A stretch of DNA of 64,000 nucleotides from Maricurvus nonylphenolicus (GCF_042854845.1 NZ_AP031498.1:3348001-3412000), one strand, 5' to 3'; positions 25,124 through 34,911 are shown, counted from the first letter of the stretch. Notes: generated by a model from the letters alone, not told the origin. Made by a program: numbers and translations.

Positions 25124-25717
25124 TTATTGCACAACATTAATGCCATTTGCACAGCACTCGGGAATGCCTCCCGCAGCCACACAATACTGAATCGCCATCA
25201 TACGCGCCGCATAGACATCCTGATGAGTGGCAAAACCGCTTGCTCCGGTCATTGAGCAGTAAGACGTCACTGTAATTAACCCACTATCCATCGGCAAATT
25301 GACCGGCTGAACCGGTAGGTCTGCACCACTCGGCTCATTCCAATCCGAAGGTTCCTCTCTGACAGCATTTGGAACCGGATTTGGCAAAGGTGCAGGCACT
25401 GGGTTTGGTCCAGCAGACATTTCCTGCATTGTTGATAGCACCAAGACAAAGGCACCAACACCACCGGCGGCACGCACTGTTACCCCTTTGGTGGAATAGC
25501 TAACATTCAGAAATCCAGGAATGGTGGCCACCATCACACCAGCCATCAAAGCAATCATGGTGTAGAGCAGCGGAAGTTTGTTGTCATCAATGTTGATATC
25601 CATAATGACCGTATAAGCCACCATGGCAAACACCAGAAAGGCGAAGATAATCCCGATGACTTTTTCAACGGTCGAGGGATTGTGGTGAACCTGCTGCGGG
25701 GCGGTTTTGTCTTCCAT
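25124..25717 (-). CDS. Small membrane protein of unknown function
   Basis: 197 residues from ATG 25717 (GAGGA upstream). Hydrophobic segments lie at about residues 20-40 (VIGIIFAFLVFAMVAYTVIM) and 52-70, with a third at about 85-98. A proline-rich linker (NPVPAPLPNPVPN) follows, then a C-terminal part with four cysteines (SYCSMTG, IQYCVAAGG, ECCANG). The tail resembles a small DUF4189-like or cysteine-stabilised domain, but I do not recognise it. It lies alone between the bacterioferritins and a histidine kinase. Confidence 0.6.
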   Translation of the reverse strand: MEDKTAPQQVHHNPSTVEKVIGIIFAFLVFAMVAYTVIMDINIDDNKLPLLYTMIALMAGVMVATIPGFLNVSYSTKGVTVRAAGGVGAFVLVLSTMQEMSAGPNPVPAPLPNPVPNAVREEPSDWNEPSGADLPVQPVNLPMDSGLITVTSYCSMTGASGFATHQDVYAARMMAIQYCVAAGGIPECCANGINVVQ

Positions 25718-25832
25718 AACATCCTCAGGCAATCAGTAGAGAAGCTGACACGAACAGACATCCCTACAGCTCGTATCACAGCGCATCATATTACCTGAGT
25801 TAACCCGTCGAACGTAATGAATAGCGTGCCAA

Positions 25833-27023
25833 TTATGCCGCCGGCAAACTAAAGATAAAGCGACTCCCCTCGGTATAACTGGCATCGTAACGCATAGCCC
25901 CCTGCTGCATTTGTGCAAACCCCTGACACAAACTTAACCCCAGGCCGGAACCGCTCTCTCCCTCTGTCCCCGCAATACTTTCTACGCAACCATCGAAAAG
26001 TCGAGAAGCGAGCTCTTCAGAGATACCCGCCCCCGTATCCGCTACTGATAACTCAACCACGTCTCCGACATTCACCGCCTGCAAGGTAATACAGCTGCCT
26101 TTATCGCTGTATTTAATGGCGTTACTCAGCAGGTTACGAATAACCGTTTTCGCCAGCGTTGCATCCGCTGTCACATAAACATCGGTATCAGTATCCCGCT
26201 TAATTTCAATAGATTTTAACTTTGCAGCATCCTCAACCAGAGGCAAAGTTGAATCAATTAAATCAACCGCATTATGACGCTGCAAATCACAGGCAACTCC
26301 ACCCAAGCGCTGCTTGGACCACTGCAAAAGCTCATCCAATAACTGATACACCCGCATAGCGCCGGACAAAATATCTTTTGAGAATTCGACAATTTGCGCT
26401 GGCTTTAAGCTGTCTGCGCGCTGCGACATAATTTTGGTAAAGCCCAGAATATTATTAAAGGGTGAGCGCAGGTCGTGAGAGATCATGGCAAAGAATCTGT
26501 CCCGCTCACGATTAATACGCTCAAGCTTGCGGGTGTGCAATCGCAACGTCAGCTGGCTGATCACCTGTCGGGATAGCACCTCTAACGCTCTACGCTGCTC
26601 AGCACTCAACTGTTTTGGCTGTTGGTCAATCACACATAAAGTGCCAAGCGGCATACCGTCCTCAGCCTTTAGCGGCGCGCCGGCGTAAAAGCGGATATCG
26701 GGTTCCTGAGTTACCAGAGGATTATCAACAAAACGGCTATCCTGTAAGGCGTCCGGAACTTCAAAGACCTCATCCTGCAAAATAGCGTGAGCACAAAATG
26801 CCAGACTTCTCGGCGTTTCCTTGGCCCCCAAACCGACACGGGACTTAAACCATTGACGATCACTGTCGACCAGACTGATTAGGGAAATAGAGGTGCCACA
26901 AATGGTGCTGGCAAGCTCGGTCAATTCATCAAAGGCCCGCTCATCTTCCGTATCCAGCACCTCCAGACGTAATAGGGACTGTAACCGCTGATCTTCGTTC
27001 GGGTGAAGGGGAGCACTTTGCAT
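25833..27023 (-). CDS. GAF-domain sensor histidine kinase
   Basis: 396 residues from ATG 27023 (GAGGTGG upstream). Residues about 10-155 are a GAF domain of the type seen in soluble kinases and cyclases (FDELTELASTICGTSISLISLVD, GTLCVIDQQP). HisKA has the phosphorylated histidine in FFAMISHDLRSPFNNILGF. HATPase_c has N-box NLLSNAIKYSD, DTGAGIS and GSGLGLSLC. There is no transmembrane segment, so it is cytoplasmic. No response regulator is adjacent, so it is an orphan kinase. Confidence 0.88.
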   Translation of the reverse strand: MQSAPLHPNEDQRLQSLLRLEVLDTEDERAFDELTELASTICGTSISLISLVDSDRQWFKSRVGLGAKETPRSLAFCAHAILQDEVFEVPDALQDSRFVDNPLVTQEPDIRFYAGAPLKAEDGMPLGTLCVIDQQPKQLSAEQRRALEVLSRQVISQLTLRLHTRKLERINRERDRFFAMISHDLRSPFNNILGFTKIMSQRADSLKPAQIVEFSKDILSGAMRVYQLLDELLQWSKQRLGGVACDLQRHNAVDLIDSTLPLVEDAAKLKSIEIKRDTDTDVYVTADATLAKTVIRNLLSNAIKYSDKGSCITLQAVNVGDVVELSVADTGAGISEELASRLFDGCVESIAGTEGESGSGLGLSLCQGFAQMQQGAMRYDASYTEGSRFIFSLPAA

Positions 27024-27110
27024 AACCACCTCGCTAGGTATTGCCACCTTTCAAGTATAGAAGTGGGCGCGAAGACTACCAACAGCTGTGAATCGCAAAT
27101 AGCAGACATA

Positions 27111-27146
27111 AAAAAACCGGTGCCACTTACATGGCACCGGTTTTTT
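27111..27146 (-). terminator. Terminator of the rpsP-rimM-trmD-rplS operon
   Basis: AAAAAACCGGTGCCA / TGGCACCGGTTTTTT with a 6-nt loop; a perfect 15-bp stem including A and T runs, so potentially bidirectional. Confidence 0.93.
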
Positions 27147-27169
27147 GGAAACTGCTAAGTGTTAATAAC

Positions 27170-27520
27170 TTAGTTAAGCTTCTCTTTAATACGTGCAGCC
27201 TTACCAGTCAGGTCGCGCAGGTAGTACAGCTTAGCCTGACGAACATCACCGCGACGCTTAACAGTGATGCTGTCAACCTGCTTGCTGTGAGTCTGGAAAG
27301 TACGCTCAACACCAACACCGTGAGAGATCTTGCGAACGGTGAATGCAGAGTTCAGACCACGGTTACGCTTAGCGATAACCACACCTTCGTACGCCTGCAG
27401 ACGCTCACGGGTACCTTCTTTTACTTTTACCTGAACAACAACGGTATCGCCTGGGGCAAATTCAGCGACGTCAGTCTTCAGTTGTTCTTGTTCGAGCTCC
27501 TGGATAATTTTGTTGCTCAT
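27170..27520 (-). CDS. rplS: 50S ribosomal protein L19
   Basis: A 116-residue protein with typical L19 sequence (FAPGDTVVVQVKVKEGTRERLQ, LQAYEGVVIAKRNRGLNSAF, RSRLYYLR-like DVRQAKLYYLRDL). It is the last gene of the four-gene operon, just before a strong terminator. Confidence 0.98.
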   Translation of the reverse strand: MSNKIIQELEQEQLKTDVAEFAPGDTVVVQVKVKEGTRERLQAYEGVVIAKRNRGLNSAFTVRKISHGVGVERTFQTHSKQVDSITVKRRGDVRQAKLYYLRDLTGKAARIKEKLN

Positions 27521-27562
27521 GGTCTGCTCCTAATTCACAGGTTATGTAGCTTCACAGCTAGG

Positions 27563-28312
27563 TTAATTTGGGTTGTTTTTGAATGAAGAATCCAGCTCGC
27601 TTAATAGCTTTTGCTGTTCCTCATTCAATTCCAATTTTTCCAACAGGTCAGGGCGTCGCCGCACTGTTCTGTCGAGCGCTTGCTGTAATCGCCAGCGCCG
27701 AATTCTTTCATGGTTACCAGACATCAACACGTCTGGCACCGCCCTGCCCTCGTATACATCCGGGCGGGTATAGTGGGGACAATCCAGCAGGCCATCACTA
27801 AAGGAGTCCTGCTCAGCTGACTGGGCATGGCCCAAAGCGCCTGGTATCAATCGAGTTACCGCGTCGATCAACACCATGGCAGCCAGCTCGCCACCACTGA
27901 GTACGTAGTCACCGATGGACCATTCTGCGTCCACTTCGAGCTCAATCAAGCGCTCGTCGATACCTTCGTACCTGCCAGCCACCAACACCAAATTGGCTTC
28001 AGTTGCCAGCTCCTGTACCCCGGGTTGCGTTAATACGCGCCCTTGGGGGGACAGATAGATCACTTTGGCTTCTTCACCTGCCCAAGCTTTAGCAGCTTGA
28101 ATGGCATCGCGAAGCGGCTGAATCATCATCACCATTCCAGGGCCACCACCGTAGGGGCGATCATCCACTGTCTGGTGCTTGTCCGAGGTAAACTGCCGGG
28201 GATTCCAGAAGTTTAGTTCAACCAAGCCGTTTTCCATCGCGCGACGGGTAATGCCGTAATCGCTTATTGAGGAAAACATTTCCGGAAACAGACTGACGAT
28301 AGCAATACGCAT
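27563..28312 (-). CDS. trmD: tRNA (guanine-N1-)-methyltransferase TrmD
   Basis: A 249-residue SPOUT methyltransferase making m1G37 in tRNA. The N-terminus is MRIAIVSLFPEMFSS; PYGGGPGMVM and the trefoil-knot region SIGDYVLSGGELAAMVLIDA are present. It lies between rimM and rplS, the conserved order. Confidence 0.98.
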   Translation of the reverse strand: MRIAIVSLFPEMFSSISDYGITRRAMENGLVELNFWNPRQFTSDKHQTVDDRPYGGGPGMVMMIQPLRDAIQAAKAWAGEEAKVIYLSPQGRVLTQPGVQELATEANLVLVAGRYEGIDERLIELEVDAEWSIGDYVLSGGELAAMVLIDAVTRLIPGALGHAQSAEQDSFSDGLLDCPHYTRPDVYEGRAVPDVLMSGNHERIRRWRLQQALDRTVRRRPDLLEKLELNEEQQKLLSELDSSFKNNPN

Positions 28313-28368
28313 GGTATGTATCTCCGCCCTTTCCAGCGGAACCCTTTATTTAACAACTTCAACGAAGG

Positions 28369-28932
28369 TTAAAACTCAGGATCCCATTCAACAATCATTT
28401 CACCAGCATCCAAGTCAATCGACTTGATAAACTGCCCGGGCACATAGGGAACCAGACGCTCGTTCTGGTCCATACTGTCAGCATTTCCCTTGATCACCAG
28501 CACGTCATTTGCACCGGTCTCCAGCAAACGCTGAACCTGCCCCAGGCGGAATGTTTGACCGTCATACTCACTGATAACATTCAAACCTTCCAGCTGGTGC
28601 CAGTAGAACTCGCCCTCTTCCAATTCAGGCATCTGGTCGCGCTCTACCGCAATATCTACTTGGCAATATTCCCGCGCTAAATCGCGGTCATCCAGCCCTT
28701 TAATATGAACAACAAATGCGTTGCCATGGGGCCTGCCAGCATCGATTTCGACTTCTTTAACACCGTGTTTGGTCTTTAACCACCAAGGGGCGTAGTCGAA
28801 GATCGCTTCCGGCGGTTCGGTGTTGGAGTGGAGTTTAAGCCATCCTTTCACACCGAAAACCGTCGTTATGCGCCCAACATTAACCAGATTAGAACGTTGC
28901 TTTTTAGAAGCTAACTGGGCCTTATCGGTCAT
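28369..28932 (-). CDS. rimM: Ribosome maturation factor RimM
   Basis: 187 residues. The N-terminal beta-barrel starts VNVGRITTVFGVKGWLKLHS and the C-terminal PRC-barrel contains EFYWHQLEGLNV and FIKSIDLDAGEMIVEWD. RimM assists 30S head assembly through S19. It overlaps the conserved rpsP-rimM-trmD-rplS operon. Confidence 0.97.
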   Translation of the reverse strand: MTDKAQLASKKQRSNLVNVGRITTVFGVKGWLKLHSNTEPPEAIFDYAPWWLKTKHGVKEVEIDAGRPHGNAFVVHIKGLDDRDLAREYCQVDIAVERDQMPELEEGEFYWHQLEGLNVISEYDGQTFRLGQVQRLLETGANDVLVIKGNADSMDQNERLVPYVPGQFIKSIDLDAGEMIVEWDPEF

Positions 28933-28963
28933 TTTGTTGAACGCCTACAGCTTAAAAAGCAGC

Positions 28964-29203
28964 TTAGGCAGCTTCTTTCATCAGCTTGGCAACACGATCA
29001 GACAGCTGAGCGCCTTGGCCAACCCAGTATTCAACGCGCTCGGCGTCAACACGCAGACGCTCTTCCTGGCCGCGAGCTACAGGGTTAAAGAAACCTACAC
29101 GTTCAATGTAACGGCCGTCACGAGAGTTACGGCTGTCGGTTACTGTCAGGTGGTAAAATGGGCGCTTCTTGGAGCCGCCACGAGCCAAACGAATGCTTAC
29201 CAT
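28964..29203 (-). CDS. rpsP: 30S ribosomal protein S16
   Basis: 79 residues beginning MVSIRLARGGSKKRPFYHLT, diagnostic of S16. It is the first gene of the operon, with an upstream promoter at about 29357-29385. Confidence 0.98.
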   Translation of the reverse strand: MVSIRLARGGSKKRPFYHLTVTDSRNSRDGRYIERVGFFNPVARGQEERLRVDAERVEYWVGQGAQLSDRVAKLMKEAA

Positions 29204-29356
29204 GTTAAGTATGCTTCCTGTTCATCGAGTTTCGCGCTGTGCCTCACGGCATTGCGCATGTTTAATCGCCTAAAAACCGGTGATTTGGCTTCAGACGAGG
29301 TAAATTCAGTTACCGTGGTGTACCCATCAAACGGATACACCCACGAAAGGCGCGGT

Positions 29357-29385
29357 ATTTTAAGGGAAACAATAGCGCTTGTATA
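29357..29385 (-). promoter_or_regulatory. Promoter of the rpsP operon
   Basis: On the minus strand, TATACA (29385-29380), a 17-bp spacer, then TAAAAT (29362-29357), followed by a GC-rich ACCGCGCC discriminator typical of stringently controlled ribosomal promoters. The leader of about 150 nt contains an imperfect inverted repeat, GTGGTGTA / TACACCCAC (29316-29344). Confidence 0.5.
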
Positions 29386-29399
29386 GGGTTTGATGGCGC

Positions 29400-30818
29400 T
29401 TATTTGAAGCCAGGAGGCAGGCCGCCACCTGGGAAGCCACCCGGTGGCATTCCGCCTGGAGGCATACCGCCACCGCCGCCCATCATACCGCCCAGGCCGC
29501 GCATCATCTTGGCCATACCACCGCCCTTCATCTTCTTCATCATCTTCGCCATCTGCTTGTGCTGTTTGAGCAGACGGTTGAGATCCTGAATCTGGGTTCC
29601 GGAGCCTTGGGTGATACGGCGCTTGCGGGAGCCGTTAAGGATATCGGGGTTGCGGCGCTCGGCCGGGGTCATGGAGCAAATAATGGCATCCATTTTCTTG
29701 AATTCTTTGCCCATATTGGCCTGTTCGACCATTTGAGCCATATTGCCCATACCGGGCAATTTTTCCAACATGGCACCCATACCGCCCATGTTGTTCATCT
29801 GCTGCAGCTGCTCACGCAGGTCTTCCAGGTCGAATTTCTTACCCTTCTGAACCTTCTTAACCAGCTTCTCAGCTTTCTTCTTGTCGATCTTGCGTTCGGC
29901 TTCTTCGATCAGAGAAAGCAGGTCACCCATACCCAGAATACGGGAGGCGACACGATCCGGGTGGAATGGCTCCAGGGCTTCAACCTTCTCGCCCATACCC
30001 AGGAATTTAATCGGCTTACCGGTAATATGACGTACAGACAGAGCGGCACCACCACGGGCATCACCATCCGCCTTGGTGAGGATCACACCGGTCAGCGGCA
30101 AGGCATCATTAAAGGCCTTGGCGGTATTGACCGCATCCTGACCAATCATGGCATCGATTACAAACAGGGTTTCGACCGGCTCAACAGCCGCATGCAGGCC
30201 TTTGATCTCGTCCATCAGCTCGTCATCAACGTGCAGACGGCCAGCGGTATCGACAATGACTACGTCGGCAAATTGCTTACGGGCGTGGGTGATAGCATTT
30301 TCAGCAATATCTACCGGCTTCTGGTCAGCAGTCGACGGGAAAAACTCTACACCGACTTCGCCAGCCAGAGTTTCCAGCTGCTTGATCGCTGCAGGACGAT
30401 AAACGTCAGCACTCACCACAACAACGCGTTTCTTCTCGCGCTCTTTAAGGAATTTAGCCAGTTTGGCAACCGAGGTGGTTTTACCCGCACCTTGCAGACC
30501 CGCCATCAGGATTACGGCAGGAGGCTTGGCCGCCAGGTTGAGGGACTCGTTGGCCTCCCCCATTACCGCGATCATTTCGCTTTCTACAATTTTCAGGAAT
30601 TGCTGACCGGGGTTCAGCGCCTTGGAAACTTCCTGGCCCACCGCACGGGTTTTCACCTGCTCGATAAATGCCTTAACAACAGGCAAGGCCACATCGGCTT
30701 CCAGCAGGGCTTTACGCACTTCGCGCAGGGTATCTTTAATATTGTCTTCGGTCAGTTTTGCCTTGCCGGCAATAGTGCGCAGCGAGTTCGACAAACGATC
30801 CTGTAAATTCTCAAACAT
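29400..30818 (-). CDS. ffh: Signal recognition particle protein Ffh
   Basis: A 472-residue SRP54 GTPase. The N domain is followed by the G domain with LQGAGKTTSVAKLA and DTAGRLHVDDELM and TKADGDARGG, then the methionine-rich M domain with the RNA-binding segment GSRKRRITQGSGT. The C-terminus is an unusual glycine/proline/methionine-rich tail (GGMMGGGGGMPPGGMPPG). It pairs with 4.5S RNA and FtsY for membrane targeting. It is directly upstream of the rpsP operon. Confidence 0.97.
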   Translation of the reverse strand: MFENLQDRLSNSLRTIAGKAKLTEDNIKDTLREVRKALLEADVALPVVKAFIEQVKTRAVGQEVSKALNPGQQFLKIVESEMIAVMGEANESLNLAAKPPAVILMAGLQGAGKTTSVAKLAKFLKEREKKRVVVVSADVYRPAAIKQLETLAGEVGVEFFPSTADQKPVDIAENAITHARKQFADVVIVDTAGRLHVDDELMDEIKGLHAAVEPVETLFVIDAMIGQDAVNTAKAFNDALPLTGVILTKADGDARGGAALSVRHITGKPIKFLGMGEKVEALEPFHPDRVASRILGMGDLLSLIEEAERKIDKKKAEKLVKKVQKGKKFDLEDLREQLQQMNNMGGMGAMLEKLPGMGNMAQMVEQANMGKEFKKMDAIICSMTPAERRNPDILNGSRKRRITQGSGTQIQDLNRLLKQHKQMAKMMKKMKGGGMAKMMRGLGGMMGGGGGMPPGGMPPGGFPGGGLPPGFK

Positions 30819-31032
30819 AACAGCCTACAAGCTTTCTGAGAGGGGTATAGCACCCACCCTCTGTCCATAAAGAGGTTAATAGCGGGAGTATACCGAAAAG
30901 ACGTGCCCCAGCGAAGCCACAAACTTGCAAATAAATGCGAGCATTTCTCATTGACGACTTCTCATTGCTGGCAGCCTATGACAAACTGCGCTCATATTTA
31001 AGGAAGAAAACCATAAAGGCTGAATCGTACCC

Positions 31033-31830
31033 ATGATGACCCTTGCCGCAAGCTCAGCTGCAGCAGCTCTATACCTGGCCGCCAGCGGCTACCTGATTTC
31101 GCAAACAGCCCAGCAGCGCGCGAGCAGTCGCCAATGGCTGATCGCGTTTGCCATTACCGCTTTGGTACTGCACGGGTTAGGTATTTACGGCGAGATTATG
31201 GGTGACAATGGTTTTGACCTAAGCCTGGTCAATGCGATCTCGCTGATTTTCTGGGTGGTTAACGGCTTAGTGCTATTCAGCGGCCTGAAAAAACCATTGC
31301 ACAACCTGTTTATTTTCCTGTTTCCTATCTCAACCCTGGTGGTATTGGGTACTATCTTTAGCACTCAGGAAGGCCCGGCATTAACCACCCACTCCAAGGG
31401 GATGATCAGTCATATCCTGCTGTCGATCCTGGCCTACAGTCTGCTGATTATTGCCACCCTGCAGTCGTTACTGCTGGCCTATCAAAATTACCAACTCAAG
31501 CATAAACACCCGCGCGGCTTGATTCGTCTGTTGCCACCACTGCAAACCATGGAATCCCTGTTCTTTGAACTTCTATGGATTGGCGAGATCTGCCTGTTGG
31601 GTTCTATCGCCACCGGTTTTATTTTTGTTGAAGACCTGTTTGCCCAACACCTGGCCCATAAAACCGTCTTCACCTTAATTGCCTTTAGCATTTACGCCAT
31701 TCTGTTATGGGGCCGTCACTCTCTGGGATGGCGTGGCAATACCGCTATTCGCTGGGCGCTGGGCGGCTTTGCAGCACTGATGCTGGCCTACTTTGGCTCC
31801 AAACTGGTACTGGAAGTTATACTGGGCTGA
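31033..31830 (+). CDS. Cytochrome c assembly (CcsA/HemX, YpjD-like) membrane protein
   Basis: A 265-residue protein with about eight hydrophobic helices, conserved histidines in HSKGMISHILLSILAYSLL and HKTVFTLIAFSIYAILLWGRH, and a late LGWRG, all typical of the CcsA/HemX family. In gammaproteobacteria this gene regularly lies divergent from ffh and beside a CorB-like gene, as here. Its exact role is not established; haem handling is inferred from the family. Confidence 0.88.
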   Translation: MMTLAASSAAAALYLAASGYLISQTAQQRASSRQWLIAFAITALVLHGLGIYGEIMGDNGFDLSLVNAISLIFWVVNGLVLFSGLKKPLHNLFIFLFPISTLVVLGTIFSTQEGPALTTHSKGMISHILLSILAYSLLIIATLQSLLLAYQNYQLKHKHPRGLIRLLPPLQTMESLFFELLWIGEICLLGSIATGFIFVEDLFAQHLAHKTVFTLIAFSIYAILLWGRHSLGWRGNTAIRWALGGFAALMLAYFGSKLVLEVILG

Positions 31831-31922
31831 TATTCATTATTCAGCCCCTGAATAGTTGTTGCGATCATCGGTGATCTACGCCAAGATAGCGCCTCTTTCT
31901 GGTAATACAGGTTTCACCCTCG

Positions 31923-33197
31923 TTGATTGACGCACCCCTTAGCCTGCTGTTTTCTGTACTGGTCGGGCTGATTATTGTCTCTATCTTTTTCTCCAGTTCC
32001 GAAACAGCGATGATGTCGCTGAATCGCTATCGCTTAAAGCATCTGGCCAACAAGAAGCATCGGGGAGCCATACGTTCCGCTGAGCTGCTTTCACGCCCGG
32101 ATCGCTTGATTGGCGTGATCCTGATCGGTAACAACCTGGCCAACAACTTTGCCGCAATTGTCGCTGCGGCTATTGCCATCAAACTTTACGGTCAAGGCTC
32201 GGAGTTTCTGGCAGGGCTTGTACTCACCCTTGTGATGCTGATCTTTGCCGAGGTGACCCCGAAGACCATTGCCGCCCTGCACCCGGAAAAAATCGCATTT
32301 CCATTCAGCTTTATCCTTAAGCCTCTACTGATCATTCTCTATCCCGCCGTATGGGCCGTTAACCATGTGTCCAACTCGCTGGCCAAACTGTTTGGTGTCG
32401 ATGCCACCAAAGCCCACAAAAACGATCACCTGCGCCCGGAAGAACTGCGCACCGTGGTGGACGAGGCTGGAGATCTGATTCCCGATCAGCACCAGGGCAT
32501 GCTGCTAAATGTACTCGATCTTGAAAAGGCCACCGTGGAAGACATTATGATTCCGCGTAACGAAGTCTGCGGTCTGGATCTGGAAGAAGATATCTCTACC
32601 CTGCTGCACCAAATTCGCACCAGTGACTACACGCGTCTGCCGGTCTATGAAGGCGACATTAATCGCGTGGTAGGCGTTTTGCATTTACGCAATGCGGCAC
32701 GTTTTATTTTTGGCGAAGACTCTACAGTGACCACTGAAGCTATTCGTCGCTTTGCCCGTGAGCCCTACTTCGTGCCAGAGGGTACTTCACTGAGTATGCA
32801 GCTGCTGAACTTCCAGAAAGAAAAGCGCCGTATGGCAATTGTTGTCGATGAGTACGGCGATGTGCAGGGAGTGGTTACTCTGGAGGATTTGCTGGAAGAA
32901 ATTGTTGGTGACTTCACAACCAATCAGGCTGAAGACGAAAACCAGGAAATCTCAGCGCTGGAAAATGGCTGGCACCTCATTGAAGGCAGCACTTCAATTC
33001 GCGATATCAACCGTGAGCTGGGCTGGGAGCTCCCCACCGACGGCCCTAAAACGCTCAATGGTCTACTGGTGGAACACCTGGAAAATATTCCCGAAGGCCA
33101 AGTCGCCATAAAACTCGGTCAATACTTATTCGAGACAATGGTGATTACCGACAAGAAAGTTGAAACCGCACGGGCAGTGAACACCAGCAGCAAGTAA
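31923..33197 (+). CDS. CorB/HlyC-CorC family CNNM transporter-like protein
   Basis: 424 residues from a TTG start (MIDAPLSLLFSVLVGLIIVS). Residues 1 to about 190 are the DUF21/CNNM membrane domain (FSSSETAMMSLNRYRLKHLA; NNLANNFAAI). A CBS pair (about 205-330) contains DIMIPRNEVCGLDLEE and VVDEYGDVQGVVTLEDLLEEIVGDF. A CorC_HlyC domain forms the end. Related proteins affect Mg2+/Co2+ efflux. It follows the CcsA-like gene. It ends 11 bp from the convergent phosphatase-switch gene. Confidence 0.92.
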   Translation: MIDAPLSLLFSVLVGLIIVSIFFSSSETAMMSLNRYRLKHLANKKHRGAIRSAELLSRPDRLIGVILIGNNLANNFAAIVAAAIAIKLYGQGSEFLAGLVLTLVMLIFAEVTPKTIAALHPEKIAFPFSFILKPLLIILYPAVWAVNHVSNSLAKLFGVDATKAHKNDHLRPEELRTVVDEAGDLIPDQHQGMLLNVLDLEKATVEDIMIPRNEVCGLDLEEDISTLLHQIRTSDYTRLPVYEGDINRVVGVLHLRNAARFIFGEDSTVTTEAIRRFAREPYFVPEGTSLSMQLLNFQKEKRRMAIVVDEYGDVQGVVTLEDLLEEIVGDFTTNQAEDENQEISALENGWHLIEGSTSIRDINRELGWELPTDGPKTLNGLLVEHLENIPEGQVAIKLGQYLFETMVITDKKVETARAVNTSSK

Positions 33198-33208
33198 TAT
33201 CAAGGCGC

Positions 33209-34894
33209 TTACAAAGGATACGATAGCGTGAGCGTCCGCCCACCGTTAGAATACTCGCAAGTCTCGACCAGAGACCTAATCAGGGTAATCCCCCGGCCAA
33301 AAGAGAATTCATCTTCATCCTCTTCATCATCTCGCTGATCCTGATAGTCAAAGCCTTCACCGGTATCCGTTATGGAAATCCAAAGGTGCTCAGTATCCTC
33401 GGCCTTGATTTCAACCACCACATCAACGCTGCCTTCAACTAACGCATCCAGGGCCTGCTTTCGCAGTGAATAATATTCTTCAAACCCTTCAGGTGAGCTC
33501 TTTAGGTCTGAATTCAGTTTTAACAGGCCATGCTCAACCGCATTACTGTAGATTTCACTTAACAAGGTAAACAGTACATCACCGTGATTGCGTAGATAGG
33601 GATTGGCATTAAGGATGGCAACCCACTGCGACACTGCATCATCTCGCCGCAGCGATTCTCCATTTAAATGCCAATTAAAGCGAAACGGTAAGGCTTGTTG
33701 ACCATCATTGCTCTGAACAGCAAAACGCTCGGCATCGACAACACCATCGTGTGTTACCGGCGCACAAACCAGTTCAACCATGGAGATATCATCGGTCTGC
33801 TCTTCGCCCTCCTGAAAAGCCAGCACCTCAGCGGCAATTCTTTTGGTATAGGAATCTGCAGGGAGCTGCAGCAGTTTCTGCAGACGCTCTTCACCATAGA
33901 GCTCGCCATCAAGCTTTTGAGCTTCAACTACCCCATCGGTGTAGGCCAACAAAATACTGTTCTCGGGCGGACTGATAATATCAACATCAGCCTCAAACTC
34001 TTCAGTTGCCAAAATCCCCAAAGGCATGTGCTGTGAAGGTATAGACTCAAGAATACCACCTTCAGGCTTCACCAATAGCAGATCATTCATACCACCAACC
34101 CAGAGCGTCAAACGGTCGCCTTTGGCATTCATCTCGATGAGAGCGGCACAACAAAACATATTGCTGGGTAATAAGTCCTGCAAGCGCAGATTCATTTCAC
34201 GGGCAATCTCACCAACTCCGGCCTGCTTTGCCGTCATTGCGTAGAAGATATCCGATACCGGTAAACAACCTATCGCAGCAGACAAACCATGACCGGTAAA
34301 GTCGCCCAGCATAATATAGACACCGCCCTTGCCGCCTGGAGCTACCAGCAACAGATCGCCATTAAACATCGACATGGGCGAGATATGATAGTTAACATTG
34401 TCACAGGAGTTATCAACCCGCTTCATGCCATTCTGAAATACATGCTCGACAATGCTATGTTCGCGGTCCATCAAGCGCTGATGGTAGGAAAGCTGCTCAT
34501 TGGTTTCCTGTAACTGCCGATGATACTCAATCGTACGGCCATGGGCGCTCAGCTTGGCGATCAGAACACTTTCATTTATGGGTTTGGGGACAAAATCATT
34601 GCCGCCGACTGACAGACACTTGGCAAGCGTCTCATCATCATCCAGCGCTGTAACAAAAATGATGGGGATAAAGCGATCAGCGCACTTTTCCTTTATCAGT
34701 CGCGTCGCCTCATAGCCATCCATAACGGGCATATTAACGTCCATCAATACGACGTTGATATCCGGGTCATTGACAACCGCCTCAACAGCTTCAGCACCAT
34801 CAGCAGCCGCTGCATAGGGATATTGATGGTCTTCCAGAATAAAGCCCAACAGCTCGCGATTGTAACTATGGTCATCGACAACAAGCACTTTCAT
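33209..34894 (-). CDS. hsbR: Response regulator with PP2C phosphatase and anti-sigma kinase-like domains (HsbR type)
   Basis: 561 residues. The REC domain (1-120) has D7/D8 and phosphoacceptor D52 in VLMDVNMPVMDGYEA, and K104 in PKPINES. A SpoIIE/RsbU-type PP2C domain (about 170-385) has GDFTGHGLSAAIGCLPVSD and TDGVVEAQ with DDISMVEL. A RsbW-like HATPase (about 420-561) has EIYSNAVEHGLL, DTGEGFD and GRGITLI. This three-part layout matches Pseudomonas HsbR, which both phosphorylates and dephosphorylates the antagonist HsbA encoded next door. Output probably controls motility or biofilm sigma/anti-sigma partners. The gene name rests on architecture and context. Confidence 0.88.
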   Translation of the reverse strand: MKVLVVDDHSYNRELLGFILEDHQYPYAAAADGAEAVEAVVNDPDINVVLMDVNMPVMDGYEATRLIKEKCADRFIPIIFVTALDDDETLAKCLSVGGNDFVPKPINESVLIAKLSAHGRTIEYHRQLQETNEQLSYHQRLMDREHSIVEHVFQNGMKRVDNSCDNVNYHISPMSMFNGDLLLVAPGGKGGVYIMLGDFTGHGLSAAIGCLPVSDIFYAMTAKQAGVGEIAREMNLRLQDLLPSNMFCCAALIEMNAKGDRLTLWVGGMNDLLLVKPEGGILESIPSQHMPLGILATEEFEADVDIISPPENSILLAYTDGVVEAQKLDGELYGEERLQKLLQLPADSYTKRIAAEVLAFQEGEEQTDDISMVELVCAPVTHDGVVDAERFAVQSNDGQQALPFRFNWHLNGESLRRDDAVSQWVAILNANPYLRNHGDVLFTLLSEIYSNAVEHGLLKLNSDLKSSPEGFEEYYSLRKQALDALVEGSVDVVVEIKAEDTEHLWISITDTGEGFDYQDQRDDEEDEDEFSFGRGITLIRSLVETCEYSNGGRTLTLSYPL

Positions 34895-34911
34895 TGTGTG
34901 ATGGCCTCGGT

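Noticed and set aside
29559..30806. Long plus-strand frame of 415 codons antisense to ffh
   Set aside because: A mirror frame produced by codon bias of ffh; the translation is rich in His/Gln with no recognisable domain, while the minus strand is an unmistakable SRP GTPase.
30951..30982. TTGACG/TATGAC promoter before the CcsA-like gene
   Set aside because: The spacer is 20 bp, outside the workable range.
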